From Pseudomonadota bacterium (GTDB lineage: Bacteria; Pseudomonadota; Gammaproteobacteria; Steroidobacterales; SZUA-146): DNA of 64,000 bases. The position numbers and the translations under genes are program-made. Shown one piece after another: positions 24,541 to 33,898 of the stretch; position 1 is the first letter of the stretch; every line of letters begins with the position of its first letter. The notes under the pieces were generated by a model. That model saw only the letters and a program-made list of their open reading frames with translations. It searched no databases and was not told the DNA's origin. The stretch is taken from positions 62,001 through 126,000 of the forward strand of contig JBCCHD010000009.1 in the NCBI GenBank assembly GCA_039028935.1. The letters are read 5' to 3'.

Positions 24541-25539
24541 TCAGGTCGCGGTCTGTCGTTTTTTGTGGAGCTTGTGTTCCCAGTTAAGCGCCGTGCGCGC
24601 AATGGTTTCAAGATCATCGTGTCTGGGTTCCCAGCCTAGCACCGTGCGGGCCACATCCGCCTTGGCGACAAGTGCCGGAGGGTCGCCCGCGCGTCGCGGT
24701 TCTTCGACGGTCTTGAGTGGTTGTCCATGCACCTTTTGCACCATGTCGATCACTTCGCGCACGCTGTAACCGTGCCCGTAGCCGCAGTTCGCCGTGAGTG
24801 ATGCGCCACCATCGCGCAAGTAGTCAAGTGCACGCAAGTGGGCGGCCGCCAGGTCTTCGACATGGATATAATCACGCACACCCGTCCCATCCGGTGTGTC
24901 GTAATCCGTACCGAAGATCGACACATGGGAACGCGTACCCACCGCGACTTCACACGCAACCTTGGTGAGGAGCGTGGCTTTTGCTGTGGACTGACCAAGA
25001 CGACCGCCTGGGTCGGCGCCCGCTACATTGAAATAACGCAGAATGACGTGGCGCAACGGTTCAACGGCAGACAGGTCGCGCAGCATCACTTCGCTCATCA
25101 GTTTGGAGGTGCCGTAGGCGTTAATCGGTGCCGTCGGCGATTGTTCATCGATGAGCGCCTCATTGGGTTCGCCGTAGACCGCCGCCGTTGAAGAGAATAT
25201 AAAATGCTCAACACCCGCGTCGCGGCAACACTCGAGTAAGTTCCGAGTGTTGGATGTGTTATTTCGGTAATACTTGAGTGGGTTGGCCACTGACTCGGGG
25301 ACGATTGTATGGGCGGCAAAATGCATGACCGATTTGATCTGGTGCTCGCTCAATAGGCGCGCGACAAGTGCTTGATCGCCGGTATCGCCGACCACCAACT
25401 CCCCGTTCAGTACCGCATCAGCAAAACCCGTACTCAAGTTGTCAAGCACAATCACTTTGGCGCCGGTATCGCCGAGTTGGCGCACTACGTGACTACCGAT
25501 ATAACCGGCGCCGCCGGTAACCAGAATTGTGTTACTCAT
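24541..25539 (-). CDS. galE: UDP-glucose 4-epimerase
   Basis: A 332-residue short-chain dehydrogenase-type epimerase. NAD binds at TGGAGYIGSH. The catalytic Ser is in SSTAAVYG and the Tyr-x3-Lys is YGTSK. RYFNVAGADP and the C-terminal NCGYGHGYSV match GalE. It makes UDP-galactose from UDP-glucose for surface glycans. A start three codons... more precisely two codons earlier (ATG at 25545) would overlap the ribosome-binding site, whereas the ATG at 25539 has AGGA five bases upstream and is preferred. It heads a tight run with the kinase, QseG-like and regulator genes, an unusual partner for that two-component set. Confidence 0.95.
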   Translation of the reverse strand: MSNTILVTGGAGYIGSHVVRQLGDTGAKVIVLDNLSTGFADAVLNGELVVGDTGDQALVARLLSEHQIKSVMHFAAHTIVPESVANPLKYYRNNTSNTRNLLECCRDAGVEHFIFSSTAAVYGEPNEALIDEQSPTAPINAYGTSKLMSEVMLRDLSAVEPLRHVILRYFNVAGADPGGRLGQSTAKATLLTKVACEVAVGTRSHVSIFGTDYDTPDGTGVRDYIHVEDLAAAHLRALDYLRDGGASLTANCGYGHGYSVREVIDMVQKVHGQPLKTVEEPRRAGDPPALVAKADVARTVLGWEPRHDDLETIARTALNWEHKLHKKRQTAT

Positions 25540-25559
25540 CGTCATCCTTTTTCTGATCA

Positions 25560-25576
25560 GCCTGATAGTATCAGGC
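25560..25576. other. Perfect hairpin in srkA-galE gap
   Basis: GCCTGATA-N-TATCAGGC is a perfect 8-bp inverted repeat with a one-base centre. It sits 21 bases upstream of the galE start. No T-tract follows on the minus strand, so it is not a standard terminator. It could be an RNA-processing hairpin or an operator. Confidence 0.35.
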
Positions 25577-25606
25577 GAATCTGGCCATTCCTATGTGACC
25601 GGCTTC

Positions 25607-26605
25607 TCATCTTACGCGTAGCGTCGGGGGGTCGCGCAGCAGGGCGAGTTGTTCCTTCAGCGTCAGTATTTGCTCTTGCCAGTACTTCTGCGTATTAAAC
25701 CACGGAAAGGCCCGCGGAAAGGCCGGATCAGACCAGCGGCGAGCGAGCCAAGCTGAGTGGTAGAGAATGCGCATCGCGCGGAGCGCCTCCACTTGGTCCA
25801 AGCTGCCAGACGGGAACGGACGAAATAGCGTGTAGCCTTCGGCCAGCGCATCCAAATTACGCTGCATTTCACCGGCATGGCCGCTGAGGAACATCCAGAG
25901 GTCCTGGATGGCCGGCCCATTGCAGGCGTCGTCAAAGTCCAACACGGCCGGTGTGCCGCTTTGCCACAGCAGATTACCGACATGCATGTCACCATGCAGT
26001 CGACCCCCGTCGAGCGCGGCGTGGTCCAACTGATCATCAATCGCGCTGAGTAGATCTTCGGCGATGGCTTCGTAGGCGTCGCGCAGATCGTCTGGAATCC
26101 ATCCGCCATCCAGCAAAAAGCGCGCAGACTCGACCGCGCGATGTTCAAATTCAAGGGTCTCTCGGTGCGCAAATGCCCGTTGACTGCCAACATTGTGAAT
26201 GCGAGCGATGAGGCGGCCGATTTGCGTGAGCGCATCGACATCGTCCAGGTAGGGCGCGTGTCCGCGCGCGTGTGGATACACGGCAAAGCGGAAGCGCTCG
26301 TGGTGACACAACACGGCACCTTCAGGCGAACGCAGCGGGGTCAGAACCGGTAATTCCAACTCCGACAGCGCGTCAGTAAACGAAAACTCTTCGAGGATTT
26401 GATCATCGGTCCATCGGCCAGGTCGATAGAATTTCGCTACCACTGGTGTGGCGGAATCGGTGAGGCCGATTTGATACACCCGATTCTCATAACTCGCCAG
26501 CGCCTGGATGCGTCCATCGCAAGACCAGCCCACCGCATCGAGACAGTTAACAATATCGTCGGGCAGAAGCTGATTAAACGAGTCGTTTTGCGGCATGACG
26601 TGCAT
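25607..26605 (-). CDS. srkA: Stress-response Ser/Thr kinase SrkA (YihE)
   Basis: A 332-residue APH-fold kinase. The nucleotide Lys is in VVAKFYRPGRW. The catalytic loop is LHGDMHVGNLLW (about residues 203-214), and the metal-binding DFDDA follows 12-13 residues later. The C-terminal LAEGY-LFR and ARRW segments follow the E. coli YihE family, which protects cells from envelope and oxidative stress. The start is uncertain because no strong ribosome-binding site precedes ATG 26605; an in-frame ATG four codons on (M4) is possible. It is divergent from the metalloprotease gene, with about 76 bp between them, and could be co-transcribed with galE downstream. Confidence 0.9.
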   Translation of the reverse strand: MHVMPQNDSFNQLLPDDIVNCLDAVGWSCDGRIQALASYENRVYQIGLTDSATPVVAKFYRPGRWTDDQILEEFSFTDALSELELPVLTPLRSPEGAVLCHHERFRFAVYPHARGHAPYLDDVDALTQIGRLIARIHNVGSQRAFAHRETLEFEHRAVESARFLLDGGWIPDDLRDAYEAIAEDLLSAIDDQLDHAALDGGRLHGDMHVGNLLWQSGTPAVLDFDDACNGPAIQDLWMFLSGHAGEMQRNLDALAEGYTLFRPFPSGSLDQVEALRAMRILYHSAWLARRWSDPAFPRAFPWFNTQKYWQEQILTLKEQLALLRDPPTLRVR

Positions 26606-26681
26606 AATATGGAAAATGTAACCTGCTCGAGTCGCCGAAGTATAGAATAATGTCTCCAGAGTTTCCCGAGGTTGGAATACG

Positions 26682-28346
26682 TTGGAATTTGTTATTGCTC
26701 ACCGGACGCTTTACCTCGCTGCGCGTTGCGCAGCGATCAGTGGCGTGCTCGCGCTCGCGAGCTGCGGCGGCAGTGACCAGCAGACATTGAGTCCCCAGAT
26801 CCCGGCGCCTAGCCTGCCATCGACGACCGTCATCAGCGGTAAAGCCAGTTATGAGCGTGTGCCGCACGATGCCTACAATAATGGTCTGGCCTACAGCGCG
26901 TCGTTCAGTCTGCCGATACGCGGTGCACGCGTTGAGTTGGTGGCCGACGGGCAAACGATCGAGGCCACGTCAACGAGCGACACGGGTGACTTCGCCTTTG
27001 AAATTGAGTCCGATCGCCAAGTGTCGATTCGCGTTAAGGCCGAGTCAATCAAAAGCGGTATGCCAGCATGGGATTTTCGGGTGGTGGATAACGTGCGCGG
27101 GGACGCACTGTATGCGCTGACCTCAGAAATCTTCACCGCGCGCGGTGCGCGGATGACCGTCGACTTAGAGGCGGCCAGCGGTTGGACCGGGAGCGACTAC
27201 ACGCAGCCACGAGCCGCCGCGCCGTTTGCTGTGCTCGACACCATCTACGGTGCCGTACAAAACGTGCTGCGAGTTCGTGGTATGACGGAGTTTCCAGCGC
27301 TCGAGTTGAACTGGAGTCCACAAAATCGACCGACGCTTGGCGTGGTCAGTGACGGGGAAATCGGCGGTAGCTTCTTCCGTGCGGCGGGCAGCAGTGAGAT
27401 CTATCTGCTCGGTGCGGCCAATGCCGATACCGATGAATACGATGAGCACATTATCGTTCACGAATTTACCCACTATCTGCATCATCACTTCGGGCGATCA
27501 GATAGCTTGGGGGGTAATCATTCGATAGATGATCGTCTCGATCCGCGGGTCGCGTTCAGTGAAGGCCTGGCCAGCGCCTTCGCGGCCATTATTCTGGGTG
27601 ACGCTCAGTATGTGGATGCGCTTGGCTTTCGGCAAGCCGCCGGTGCGAGCATCAATATTGAGGACAATCAGCTGCGCAATCCCGGCTGGTATAACGAAGG
27701 CTCGGTACAGGCGTTGCTGTATGATTTGTACGACGCGCGCGATGATGAGGGTGACTCGCTTGCCTTAGGGTTTGCGCCATTGTTTGAAGCCTTGACCGGA
27801 CCGCTGCGCAGCCAAACAGCCTTTGTCACGGTGCATGCGTATCTGGATGCACTGAAGCGCGCGCAACCAGCGTTTGCCGATTCGATCGATCAGATGGCGG
27901 CGGTTCAGCGCATTCACACACAGAATTCTGACGCCTATGGTCTGGGTGAGTGGAACAACGCGCGACGCGAACGCGGTGTGTTGCCGATGTATCTGACGTT
28001 GCCATTCGACGGCTCGAGTATCGAAGTGTGTACGCTGGCCGGTGATAGTGCGTTTGGGGTTGGCAATAAACTCGGCAATCGTCGGTTTTTGCGTTTCACC
28101 GTCCGCGACGAGCAGGCCTTTCGAACGACGCGGATTCGCGCAGAGGGTCCGGCGGATGCGGATCCGGATATGGTCCTGCATCGCATCGGAATCGTTCAGT
28201 CCGCGCTCACCGCCGGTGTGGGTGAGGAAGTGCTTCGACGAATCTTTACGCCCGGCGACTATGTTCTCGAAGTCTATGATTACCGTAACATCACGGACGA
28301 TCCGTACGGAGATGTCTGTTTTAGTTTGAGTGTGGAGGTTGAATAG
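26682..28346 (+). CDS. Lipoprotein zinc metalloprotease, family not recognised
   Basis: A 554-residue exported lipoprotein. A signal peptide ends in ALASCGG, which predicts lipidation of the Cys near residue 28. A carboxypeptidase-regulatory-like beta-sandwich follows (about 50-150). Next is a zincin domain with HEFTH at 260-264 and a candidate third ligand E294 in FSEGLASAF. This is the HExxH-E arrangement of gluzincins, with a 30-residue gap. The C-terminal 120 residues look like another beta-sandwich. The only plausible start is TTG at 26682, with GAGG ten bases upstream, since in-frame ATG codons come after the signal peptide. The next gene starts four bases after its stop, so they are an operon. 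Peptidase activity is likely, the substrate unknown. Confidence 0.75.
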   Translation: MEFVIAHRTLYLAARCAAISGVLALASCGGSDQQTLSPQIPAPSLPSTTVISGKASYERVPHDAYNNGLAYSASFSLPIRGARVELVADGQTIEATSTSDTGDFAFEIESDRQVSIRVKAESIKSGMPAWDFRVVDNVRGDALYALTSEIFTARGARMTVDLEAASGWTGSDYTQPRAAAPFAVLDTIYGAVQNVLRVRGMTEFPALELNWSPQNRPTLGVVSDGEIGGSFFRAAGSSEIYLLGAANADTDEYDEHIIVHEFTHYLHHHFGRSDSLGGNHSIDDRLDPRVAFSEGLASAFAAIILGDAQYVDALGFRQAAGASINIEDNQLRNPGWYNEGSVQALLYDLYDARDDEGDSLALGFAPLFEALTGPLRSQTAFVTVHAYLDALKRAQPAFADSIDQMAAVQRIHTQNSDAYGLGEWNNARRERGVLPMYLTLPFDGSSIEVCTLAGDSAFGVGNKLGNRRFLRFTVRDEQAFRTTRIRAEGPADADPDMVLHRIGIVQSALTAGVGEEVLRRIFTPGDYVLEVYDYRNITDDPYGDVCFSLSVEVE

Positions 28347-28350
28347 TGCG

Positions 28351-28920
28351 ATGAAGTGGCAGGCAAAAAACAGCGTCCTCGCCGTGTTGTATTGGCTGGC
28401 ATTCATTGGACTTGCTCAGGCTCACACGGTCGAATCACTGGACCCGCGCGGGCATGAGACGCAACGGGTGCCAGCCAAACCGTTATCCAAATTGCATTTT
28501 GTGCGGCATGCGCGCTATCAACTGACGGCGGGGCAGCCTCAACGCATCGCGGTGTCGATCCAGTCGTCAACCGCGGTAACCGGTGTACACCTCGAGGCGC
28601 ATACGGATGCCGGCTTGATGTTGACGCAGTCAGCCACGCATTATCGGTCGACGCTGACTCCCGGGGAGACGTACACCGTGTTTTTTGATGTCGTCGCTCA
28701 GCACGACGGACGACACTATCTTACGGTATTGGCGTCTGCGAGCGTCGACGGGCACGACACTCTGAGCGTGTATGCGGTGCCCGTAACGGTCGGCGCCGAG
28801 CAACTGACGGATGCGGCCGCTGCCCCAAAGAAGCGGTCGCACGACACGGCTGACGGAGTGACCGAGGCGCAGGGTGAGCGCCTAATTTTACTGCCGGCGC
28901 GGTCGTCTCTGGGGCGCTAA
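28351..28920 (+). CDS. Small secreted protein paired with metalloprotease
   Basis: A 189-residue protein with a signal peptide (cleavage likely after LAQA, about residue 24), so it is periplasmic or extracellular. The middle is beta-rich with Thr/Ser-Pro-Gly turns (LTPGETYTVFFDVVA). The last 40 residues are polar and probably disordered. No family is recognised. The ATG at 28351 lies 13 bases after a GGAGG that is inside the end of the metalloprotease gene, which suggests coupled translation. It could be a partner, inhibitor or substrate of the metalloprotease, but the sequence does not decide. Confidence 0.7.
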   Translation: MKWQAKNSVLAVLYWLAFIGLAQAHTVESLDPRGHETQRVPAKPLSKLHFVRHARYQLTAGQPQRIAVSIQSSTAVTGVHLEAHTDAGLMLTQSATHYRSTLTPGETYTVFFDVVAQHDGRHYLTVLASASVDGHDTLSVYAVPVTVGAEQLTDAAAAPKKRSHDTADGVTEAQGERLILLPARSSLGR

Positions 28921-29025
28921 AACCACGGGTTGAGAGCGAAGGCTTGGCGCGGTGTGAATCGGCCTACCTGGTCGGGGTCGCACTCTGTATAATCCGCCCG
29001 ACTTAGTGTTAACCAGGGCTCCTCC

Positions 29026-30882
29026 ATGTCAGTCTTTCTTCGCAATGTCGCCATCATTGCCCATGTCGATCACGGCAAGACCACGCTTGTTGATCAGTTA
29101 CTTAAAATGTCGGGCACGCTCGGAGAGCGTGACGAAGTGCCCAGTCGTGCGATGGATTCCAATGATCTTGAAAAAGAACGCGGCATTACGATTCTGTCAA
29201 AGAATACCGCGATCAGCTGGACCGACTATCGAATCAACATTGTGGATACGCCCGGTCACGCTGATTTTGGCGGCGAGGTAGAGCGCGTACTCAGTATGGT
29301 TGACTCGGTGCTGCTGGTGGTCGATGCGGTTGATGGCCCGATGCCGCAGACGCGCTTTGTGACGCGCAAGGCGTTCGATCATGGTCTCAACCCGATCGTG
29401 ATCGTCAACAAGGTCGATCGACCTGGTAGTCGCCCAGATTGGGTGATCGACCAAGTGTTTGAATTATTCGACCGTCTGGATGCCAGCGATGAGCAGCTCG
29501 ATTTTCCAATCGTCTATACCTCAGCTCTTAACGGGACATCGGGTATGGCACCCGACACGCAACACGCCAATATGGATGCGGTGTTCAGTGCGGTGGTCGA
29601 ACACTGTCCGCCACCGGATGTTGATCTCGATGGTCCCTTTCAGATGCAGGTTACGTCTTTGGATTATTCCAGTTACCTGGGTGCGATCGCGATTGGCCGA
29701 ATTTATCGCGGGAGCGTTGCGCGCAATCAGAGCATCCGTGTGGTCGATACCGACGGTCAGGTGCGTCGCGAAAAAATTTCGCAGATTCTTGGCTTCAACG
29801 GCTTGCAGCGAGTTGAGGTGGAGAATGCCTCGGCGGGCGATATTGTCGCGCTTGCCGGCATCGCTCGGCCCCATATTTCGGAGACGTTGTGCCATCCGGA
29901 TGCGCCGGAAGCATTGCCGATGCTCGCGGTCGATGAGCCGACGATCAGCGTGATGTTCGAGACCAACAATTCACCGTTTGCTGGGCGCGATGGCAAGTTC
30001 GTCACCAGCCGGCAAATTCGCGACCGCCTGCTGCGCGAAACGCTGCACAATGTGGCTTTGCGCGTCGAGGATACCGATGACCCAGAGCGATTTCGTGTGT
30101 CGGGTCGGGGTGAACTGCATTTGTCTATTTTGCTCGAGACCATGCGGCGCGAGGGCTTTGAGATGGCGGTGTCGCGTCCCGAAGTGATCTTTAAAGAGAT
30201 AGACGGTGTGCGTCATGAGCCGTTCGAGCGAATGACCGTCGACATTGAGGATTCGGATCAGGGCGCGGTCATGGAGGCCCTCGGCGAGCGGGGTGGCCAG
30301 CTCATGGACATGATGCCCGACGGCAAAGGTCGAGTCCGTCTCGACTACACCATTACGTCGCGCGGCCTCATCGGGTTTCAAACACTCTTTCGTACGCTAA
30401 CCTCGGGCAATGGTCTGATGTATCACGTGTTCGATGAGTATCGCCCCGCGCTGACCCAAGCGGTTGCGCAGCGACAGGCTGGCGCGCTGGTGTCTAATGC
30501 GCAGGGCAAAGTGCTCGCTTTTGCGCTGTTTAATCTCCAAGAGCGTGGACGAATGTTTGTGAAGCCTGGCGACGAGGTCTACGAGGGCCAAGTGGTTGGG
30601 CAAAACAGTCGGGATAACGATTTGCCAGTCAATCCGTTAAAAGGCAAGCAGTTGACCAATATTCGTGCCGCCGGACGAGACGAGAAGATCATTCTCACAC
30701 CTCCCGTGTTGTTTTCTCTTGAGCAGGCGTTGGAGTTCATCGATGACGACGAGCTAGTCGAAATCACGCCGAACTACATTCGGATTCGCAAGCGCTTTCT
30801 CAAAGAACATGAGCGCAAACGCGCGTCGCGAGAGAAAAAAGCGTTGAGCAAAGCGGCCGAGCAAAACGCCAATCCGAATTAA
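29026..30882 (+). CDS. typA: Ribosome-binding GTPase TypA/BipA
   Basis: A 618-residue translational GTPase that binds ribosomes and aids 50S assembly and stress adaptation. G-motifs are [10 protein letters not shown] (G1), RGITI (G2), [11 protein letters not shown] (G3), NKVD (G4) and TSALNG (G5). EF-G-like domains III and V follow ([32 protein letters not shown]), and the C-terminal TypA-specific domain ends in a basic tail. The length is normal. It stands alone and is convergent with the lipoprotein gene, with 72 bp between them and no clear T-tract hairpin. Confidence 0.97.
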   Translation: MSVFLRNVAIIAHVDHGKTTLVDQLLKMSGTLGERDEVPSRAMDSNDLEKERGITILSKNTAISWTDYRINIVDTPGHADFGGEVERVLSMVDSVLLVVDAVDGPMPQTRFVTRKAFDHGLNPIVIVNKVDRPGSRPDWVIDQVFELFDRLDASDEQLDFPIVYTSALNGTSGMAPDTQHANMDAVFSAVVEHCPPPDVDLDGPFQMQVTSLDYSSYLGAIAIGRIYRGSVARNQSIRVVDTDGQVRREKISQILGFNGLQRVEVENASAGDIVALAGIARPHISETLCHPDAPEALPMLAVDEPTISVMFETNNSPFAGRDGKFVTSRQIRDRLLRETLHNVALRVEDTDDPERFRVSGRGELHLSILLETMRREGFEMAVSRPEVIFKEIDGVRHEPFERMTVDIEDSDQGAVMEALGERGGQLMDMMPDGKGRVRLDYTITSRGLIGFQTLFRTLTSGNGLMYHVFDEYRPALTQAVAQRQAGALVSNAQGKVLAFALFNLQERGRMFVKPGDEVYEGQVVGQNSRDNDLPVNPLKGKQLTNIRAAGRDEKIILTPPVLFSLEQALEFIDDDELVEITPNYIRIRKRFLKEHERKRASREKKALSKAAEQNANPN

Positions 30883-30954
30883 CGCGCCATCGCGCGCCGC
30901 ACGCTGAGTCGGTTGGATGGTGATGCCGCACTGAGCATCGTGCACCGCGTCGGC

Positions 30955-31611
30955 TTAGCGTTCGGTGCGACGCGGTTCGTTGGTCCGTTGAGTGCGGGTG
31001 GGCGCCGGTGCTGGCGGCGCAGTATGCCGGCGTGTCGAGCGAGGCGGTGCCGCGGGACGAGGACTGGGCGGCGCTGTGCTCTGTCCGCTGCTTTGAGCAC
31101 CACCGCCTGTGTTGTTCCCCGATGAATCGGATTGATTCGCTGGCGGCGGCGGTTGGTTTTGAGGTAGGTACACGACGCGACCCCGTCGCGTTTGGAAGTA
31201 CGTGTTATCACGGCTGCCGCGGAGCGTTTGACTGTGAAGCGGTGAGCCATAGGTCGAGACGAGTACCGGTGACGATCCATAGCCTCTGCCGTTTTGGCCG
31301 TAAGTCGTATCATTGACGTAGAGGTAGCGGATGTCGCCGATGTAGTAAGCGTCCGGCCCGCCATTTCGATCAAGGCGATTGAGTAAATAGACCCGATTAC
31401 CGTCTTCGTCTTCATCCCATTGGCTGTTGCCACTACCAAATAGGCTGGTTTCGTCGGATTGCGCGGAGTAATGATCGATACCATCGTCGATCATCGCCTC
31501 AGGTGGCAAATTCTCCGGGTTTTTCCACGGCTCGGTGACACAGCCGCTCGCCAAGGCGGTGACTAGCAGCGCCGCGAGGGCGCGAAGGGCAGGGGCTACG
31601 CTCAACTTCAT
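30955..31611 (-). CDS. Predicted lipoprotein with disordered Pro-rich tail
   Basis: A 218-residue lipoprotein of unknown function. The signal peptide ends with the lipobox ALASGC. The next 110 residues are polar with Asp/Tyr-rich stretches (YYIGDIRYLYVND) that look beta-structured. The last 70 residues are low-complexity Pro, Ala, Thr and Arg, and end strongly basic. Such a tail could reach through or bind peptidoglycan. It is convergent with typA and divergent from the GGDEF-EAL gene. No family is recognised. Confidence 0.75.
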   Translation of the reverse strand: MKLSVAPALRALAALLVTALASGCVTEPWKNPENLPPEAMIDDGIDHYSAQSDETSLFGSGNSQWDEDEDGNRVYLLNRLDRNGGPDAYYIGDIRYLYVNDTTYGQNGRGYGSSPVLVSTYGSPLHSQTLRGSRDNTYFQTRRGRVVYLPQNQPPPPANQSDSSGNNTGGGAQSSGQSTAPPSPRPAAPPRSTRRHTAPPAPAPTRTQRTNEPRRTER

Positions 31612-32005
31612 TCTCCGTCAGTCTCTACGCCAAAGGTAACACATCTTTATAGACCGTCTGTTACGTCGGTAGTTTCCTCCCCATTTTTCGCCTGGCGTGG
31701 CCGGTCCGCCTCGCAGATTGGCCGCATGCGGTCAGCAACGCGCCATTCGGGGTGTGCGGCGCTCGGTTACATCTGAGTCAGGTGGGTTGTCGCATGCCGC
31801 CGCTCAGTGCGCGAGCGGGTGTTTCGCGCAGCCTGTGTAACGGTCGGCGGCGAGCGAGCCTCAGAGCCAATTATTGTTAAAACGGAGCCGGTCAAAACGT
31901 GCACACGGTCACAGTCCGTCGGCCTTGGATTTCGTATGGTCGGGACCTCAGGTTGGGATATTTTTCCCATCCGTACTTTCCCTGATAGCCAGGAATGGAC
32001 GCGTC
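31612..32005. other. Intergenic region between divergent lipoprotein and GGDEF-EAL genes
   Basis: These 394 bp hold the promoters of two divergent genes but no hexamer pair stands out. GTAACA (31636-31641) and TGTTAC (31659-31664) form an inverted repeat with a 17-bp spacer just upstream of the lipoprotein gene. GTTAC (31766-31770) and GTAAC (31837-31841) recur further on. An open frame joins the GGDEF-EAL frame from 31874, but its residues do not look conserved and it has no ribosome-binding site. No RNA gene is seen. Confidence 0.4.
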
Positions 32006-33760
32006 GTGACCCAGAACATCAAGGATAAACCGGTCAATCAGGCCACTCGGCGACCCGCACCGCACTTTGGTTCGCGCACGGCGTTACAGGCTGTGAGCGA
32101 CGGAGTAGTGGTGGTGAGCGCCCGCGGTACCGTTGAATTTCTCAACCCAGCGGCGGAAGCCCTATCAGGTTGGGGATTGGATGAAGCCACGAATCAGCCT
32201 GTTGACGCGGTAGTGTCGTTGCACGATGACGCGGAGGGGCTCACGTTGGACAACCTCTTGAGTGACGGTCCAACGCAAATGGATTTCGGTCGCTGTACGA
32301 TGACGACGCGTACCGGTGATATTAAGTGTATCGACGCGAATGTTTCGCCCGTGATCAATCAAGACGGCACCATTACCGGCAAGGTTTTGGTCCTCAAAGA
32401 TCGCAGCGAGGAAAAGGGTCTCCAGGCTCGCTTGGACCATCAAAGTACGCACGATGCCCTCACTGGGCTGCTCAATCGCAAGGCTTTTGAGCAAAAACTA
32501 AGTGACCTGTTTTCAGACAATATTGCGACAACTGAAGAGCATGCCCTGCTCTATCTTGATCTCGATCAATTCAAGATTATTAACGATACTTGCGGCCATG
32601 CGGCCGGTGATCATTACCTGCTTCAGCTTACCCAGCTATTGCAAAAACGCGTGCGCAACAGTGATGTGCTGGCGCGGCTCGGCGGTGATGAGTTTGGTGT
32701 CTTGCTCCATGGTTGTAATGAGGAACAGGCGAAAGAACTGGCCGGTGAACTGTGTGAAAGCGTCGCCGCTATGAACTTCTCATGGCGCGAACGCATTCAT
32801 CGTCACACGGTGAGTATCGGCATTATTGCGATAGAGCCTGCGGATGATGCGGCGGCGGTGTTAAGCGCCGCAGATGTGGCGTGCTTTACCGCCAAGGACA
32901 TGGGCCGAAATCGGCTGCACGTGTACCACGATGACAAAGTGCCCAATCGGCATGTTGAAATGCAGTGGGTGGCACGTATTTCGCGGGCGCTTGACGAGGA
33001 GCGGTTGGTCGTTTACTCGCAGCCCATCGTGAATATTGGATCCGAAACCGACAATGACATCCCGCACTATGAGCTTTTGGTGCGCCTCACCGATCGCTTT
33101 GGGCAAGTGATTGTCCCGCAGTATTTTATCTCTGCTGCCGAACGCTACAATCTGATGCCTCGCGTCGACGCCTGGATGGTGTCACATGTGCTCAAGCACT
33201 TGGTTTGGCGTCCCGATTGCGCCGACTGCGGTCCCCGATACAAGCTGTCGCTCAATCTGTCCGGCACGTCGTTGAGCGATGGCGGCTTTATGGATCATCT
33301 CGAAGCACTATTTGACGAGCATTCGCTAGCGCCCGGCACACTGTGCTTTGAGATTACCGAGACGGCAACCATCACCAATATGGCCCAAGTAGCGCAATTT
33401 ATGCATCGGATGAAGGCGCGAGGCTGCGAGTTCTCGCTCGATGATTTTGGCAGTGGCTTGTCATCGTTTGCGTACCTCAAGGAACTGCCGGTCGACCTGC
33501 TCAAGATTGACGGCGATTTCGTTGCCGACATTCTGACGTCCCCCTCGGATGCGGCCGTCGTGGATGCGATCACGCGTGTGGGCAAAGCGATGGGCATTCG
33601 CACCGTCGCGGAACGGGTCGAAAATCAGGCGCTGCTCGATGCGCTGATATCGATCGGTGTGGATTTCGCTCAAGGCTTTTACTTCGCCCGACCGCGGCCT
33701 GTACGAAATCGTAGTAGTTTCAATGGTGTGACGACGTACCGAAACTCCGCGCTGGCGTAA
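32006..33760 (+). CDS. PAS-GGDEF-EAL c-di-GMP enzyme
   Basis: A protein of about 584 residues with an N-terminal PAS domain (TALQAVSDGVVVVSARG onward), a GGDEF domain and an EAL domain. The diguanylate cyclase site is intact (RLGGDEFGVLL), and an RxxD inhibitory site (RNSD) lies five residues before it. The phosphodiesterase motif reads YELLVRL rather than EAL, but it keeps the catalytic Glu. NLSG, EITET, DDFGSG, LLKIDG, ERVE and AQGF also carry the usual metal and catalytic residues. Both activities are therefore possible. No membrane segment is seen, so it is cytosolic. GTG at 32006 is chosen because AGGAA lies ten bases upstream. It is a candidate source or sink for the ligand of the riboswitch at 1165. 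Confidence 0.92.
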   Translation: MTQNIKDKPVNQATRRPAPHFGSRTALQAVSDGVVVVSARGTVEFLNPAAEALSGWGLDEATNQPVDAVVSLHDDAEGLTLDNLLSDGPTQMDFGRCTMTTRTGDIKCIDANVSPVINQDGTITGKVLVLKDRSEEKGLQARLDHQSTHDALTGLLNRKAFEQKLSDLFSDNIATTEEHALLYLDLDQFKIINDTCGHAAGDHYLLQLTQLLQKRVRNSDVLARLGGDEFGVLLHGCNEEQAKELAGELCESVAAMNFSWRERIHRHTVSIGIIAIEPADDAAAVLSAADVACFTAKDMGRNRLHVYHDDKVPNRHVEMQWVARISRALDEERLVVYSQPIVNIGSETDNDIPHYELLVRLTDRFGQVIVPQYFISAAERYNLMPRVDAWMVSHVLKHLVWRPDCADCGPRYKLSLNLSGTSLSDGGFMDHLEALFDEHSLAPGTLCFEITETATITNMAQVAQFMHRMKARGCEFSLDDFGSGLSSFAYLKELPVDLLKIDGDFVADILTSPSDAAVVDAITRVGKAMGIRTVAERVENQALLDALISIGVDFAQGFYFARPRPVRNRSSFNGVTTYRNSALA

Positions 33761-33898
33761 CGCACAACCCGTCCAAACCCGGTCGCCTTAGTCTGGCTTT
33801 AATGCGTGGCTGAATACGCGTATTCTTAGACGCTTTGGGGCGATTCGCCCCCTCGCGAGGCCGTCAGCAGCGCCTCTTCTGGAGCACACGACACACCC

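Noticed and set aside
31874-32005. An N-terminal extension of the GGDEF-EAL protein from a TTG at 31874
   Set aside because: The added residues look unconserved and no ribosome-binding site precedes the TTG, while GTG 32006 has AGGAA ten bases upstream.
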